Shown: positions 12,949-14,552 of the stretch, piece by piece
Numbering within the stretch: the first letter of the stretch is position 1
Layout: the number at the start of each line of letters is the position of its first letter
From: JAOUEA01 sp031364965
GTDB taxonomy: Bacteria; Actinomycetota; UBA4738; HRBIN12
Direction of reading: 5' to 3'
DNA: 14,552 nt
Assembly: GCA_031364965.1 (NCBI GenBank)
Contig: JANLXF010000167.1
Span: 1-14,552 of the forward strand
Program-made: the position numbers and the translations under genes
Notes under the pieces: model-generated
What the model saw: the letters and a program-made list of their open reading frames with translations, nothing else
What the model was told of the DNA's origin: nothing
Databases searched by the model: none

Positions 12949-13497
12949 ATGCTGGCGCACGCGAGCACCGCCGACGAGACCTGGTCGGTCGTGATGGTGT
13001 TCGCGGCGCTCTGGACGGCCTGGGTGGGCTGGTCCCGGGTTCGCGGCCGCGGATTCTCCCGCCTGCCGCGCGCCGGGGGGTTCGGCCTGCTCGGCGTGGC
13101 CGGCCTCCTGACGGTGGGCGCGGCGTTCGTCCCCAGGGCGATCCTCGGGCCCGGGCCCCCCGCGGGACCCCGGCCATCGTCGACGGCGACCGTCAGGATC
13201 GCCGAGCCCCCCGGCGGCGCCACGGTCCAGGGTGCCGAGCTCACGGTGGTGCTCGAGATCAGCGGTGGGCGCGTGATCCAGGGTGCGACCGCCGACGAGG
13301 CGGGCGACGCCGGGCATATCCACGTCTCGATCGACGGCACGCTCGTGTCCATGACCTACGGCCTGGAGCAGACGATCCCGATCGGCGACCTCGCCGAGGG
13401 CAGCCACACGATCGACGCCGAGTACGTGGCGGCCGATCACGGCCCCTTCGCCCCGCGGGTGCGCGACACCTCCACCTTCGTGAAGGCGACCGGATGA
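12949..13497 (+). CDS. Two-TM protein with His/Met-containing outer domain, DUF4399-like
   Basis: The 182-residue product has two membrane segments (about 11-28 and 44-62), a Pro-rich linker (64-78), and a beta-rich domain (80-180). The domain contains AGHIHVSIDG with His123 and His125, Met135, GSHTIDAEYV with His153, and DHGPF with His164. The pattern HIHV...DG...L..G.H.I.AE resembles DUF4399-type domains, found in small periplasmic proteins, though the match is from memory. The His/Met content suits metal binding. The start lies 3 nt after the upstream stop, and its stop overlaps the CopC-CopD start by 4 nt, so it is translationally coupled on both sides. The ribosome site is weak, which fits coupling. 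No enzyme motif is seen. Confidence 0.75.
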   Translation: MLAHASTADETWSVVMVFAALWTAWVGWSRVRGRGFSRLPRAGGFGLLGVAGLLTVGAAFVPRAILGPGPPAGPRPSSTATVRIAEPPGGATVQGAELTVVLEISGGRVIQGATADEAGDAGHIHVSIDGTLVSMTYGLEQTIPIGDLAEGSHTIDAEYVAADHGPFAPRVRDTSTFVKATG

Positions 13498-14552
13498 GCC
13501 GGGTCGCGCGCGCCCTGCTCGCCGTCGTCGTGTCGCTCGGTGCGCTCGCCGTCTTCGCGGAGCCAACGTCGGCGCACGCGGGTCTCGTCTCGAGCGACCC
13601 CGCCGACGGCGTGACCCTCGCGGCCCCTCCCGACCACATCCTGCTGACCTTCTCGGAACCACCCGATCTGACGCTCTCCGGATTCGGGATGCTCGACGCC
13701 AGCGGGGGCGAGCTGTCGTTGCGCGCGCCCACGGAGGGAGCGGGGAACCGCGAGGTGGTGCTCAGCCCGATCGTGCCCTTGACCGACGGCGTCTATACCG
13801 TGACCTTCCGCGCGGTGTCGGAGACCGACGGGCACCTGACGGCGGGGAGCATCGCGTTCGGCGTGGGGGCGGTGACGGGAGCGGTCGTGCCGATGGGGAA
13901 CGCGCCGACCGAGACGCCGTGGCCCTCGGCCCTGTCGGTGATCGCCAAGGCGCTCGTGTACATCGGCCTCATCATGATCGTCGCCACCGCGGTCGTCGGG
14001 CTGGGCGCGTTCGGCGGTGAGGTGCCGGGACGGCGCGTCCTGCTGCCGGTGGCCGGCGCGGCGGCGCTGGTCGGAGCCTGCCTCATGCTGATCGCCGACG
14101 CGCGGTCGGTGGGCGCGGGGCTCGAGGCGGTGGCACGATCGGGCGCGGGCGCTCCCTTCCTCAGGCTGATCGCGGCCTGCACGGTGGTCGTGGTCACCGC
14201 GGCGATCGCCGGGGTGCGGGGCACCAACTTCTGGCTCGTCGTGGCCGGCGACGCGGCCGCCGCGGCGATGCTGGTCCGGGCGACGGGTGGTCACGCGGGG
14301 GCGCACCCCTTGCAGGTGATCGTGCAATGGATCCACCTGATGGTGATCGCGATCTGGGTCGGGGGCTTCGCCGTGCTCGTGCTTCTGTTACGCGCACGCC
14401 CGACCTCGCGGCCGCCCGTGGCGGAGGTCGCCGCCTATTCGAGGCTCGCCGGATACGCGCTCCTCGTGGTGGTGACTTCGGGCGTGGTACGCACGATCGA
14501 CGAGCTCGACGGCTGGTCCGGCATCGCGAAGGCGCTCGACACCCCATACGGC
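13494..14552 (+). CDS. CopC-CopD fusion, copper resistance/uptake membrane protein, 3' truncated
   Basis: The frame gives 353 residues and is still open at the window end. A signal peptide (1-27, ending PTSA) precedes His28, the N-terminal copper ligand of CopC. The CopC domain runs to about residue 125, with LVSSDPADG, ILLTFSEPPDL and SETDGHLTAG supplying Asp112 and His114, so a complete CopC Cu(II) site is visible. From about 145 the protein is membranous and CopD-like, with segments near 147-172, 182-200, 223-240 and 275-300, and the motifs ATGGHAG, VQWIHLMVIAIWVGG and RLAGYALLVVVTSG. Fused CopC-CopD proteins (YcnJ type) are implicated in bringing copper across the membrane. ATG at 13494 overlaps the previous stop. 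Fused proteins of this kind usually continue for further TM segments, so more than 100 residues may be missing. Confidence 0.92.
   Translation, partial: MSRVARALLAVVVSLGALAVFAEPTSAHAGLVSSDPADGVTLAAPPDHILLTFSEPPDLTLSGFGMLDASGGELSLRAPTEGAGNREVVLSPIVPLTDGVYTVTFRAVSETDGHLTAGSIAFGVGAVTGAVVPMGNAPTETPWPSALSVIAKALVYIGLIMIVATAVVGLGAFGGEVPGRRVLLPVAGAAALVGACLMLIADARSVGAGLEAVARSGAGAPFLRLIAACTVVVVTAAIAGVRGTNFWLVVAGDAAAAAMLVRATGGHAGAHPLQVIVQWIHLMVIAIWVGGFAVLVLLLRARPTSRPPVAEVAAYSRLAGYALLVVVTSGVVRTIDELDGWSGIAKALDTPYG

Overview
The window is GC-rich (by eye close to 70% G+C), with GTG starts, tightly packed genes, TANNNT -10 elements placed 6-7 nt before start codons (leaderless-type transcription) and a BldD-like regulator. 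This fits an uncultured, probably soil or sediment, member of the Actinomycetota. I cannot assign a class. I see no rRNA, tRNA, CRISPR array, insertion sequence or phage gene, so it reads as ordinary chromosome with some poorly described gene neighbourhoods.

Layout. 1-1331 (-): a 5'-complete, 3'-truncated membrane AAA+/M41 protease related to FtsH but divergent. 1332-1522: a repeat-rich divergent intergenic region. 1523-2307 (+): a small XRE/BldD-like regulator translationally coupled to a methylmalonyl-CoA epimerase. 2346-3587 (-): crotonyl-CoA carboxylase/reductase, convergent with the epimerase. 3724-5563 (-): a DUF6159-type membrane protein behind a RecB/Cas4-like PD-(D/E)XK nuclease with an Fe-S cysteine set. 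5591-6142 (+): an HTH-DUF2087 regulator divergent from the nuclease. 6272-6721 (+): a small secreted lysozyme/transglycosylase-like protein. 6758-8628 (+): an acyl-CoA carboxylase beta subunit and a small partner gene. 8645-10707 (+): a GT4 and a GT2 glycosyltransferase, overlapping by 4 nt. 10698-11558 (-): 3-hydroxybutyryl-CoA dehydrogenase. 11626-14552 (+): a copper-type envelope locus made of a small membrane protein with a His-rich tail, a signal-peptide/C-anchored beta protein whose predicted mature N-terminus is His, a two-TM protein with a His/Met-rich outer domain, and a CopC-CopD fusion running off the right edge.

How the genes may work together. Four enzymes in the window (hydroxybutyryl-CoA dehydrogenase, Ccr, epimerase, PCC-type carboxyltransferase) all belong to acetoacetyl/crotonyl-CoA to ethylmalonyl/methylmalonyl-CoA metabolism, although they lie in separate transcription units. 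The ethylmalonyl-CoA pathway is a reasonable inference; ethylmalonyl-CoA mutase, methylsuccinyl-CoA dehydrogenase and the biotin-carrying subunit are not here. The right end is the best candidate for an incompletely described system: CopCD with two or three small envelope proteins that may bind or pass copper. The left end holds a divergent FtsH-like protease (Walker B Asp replaced by Glu, altered pore loop, insertion before the second region of homology) facing a regulator across a cluster of repeated hexamers.
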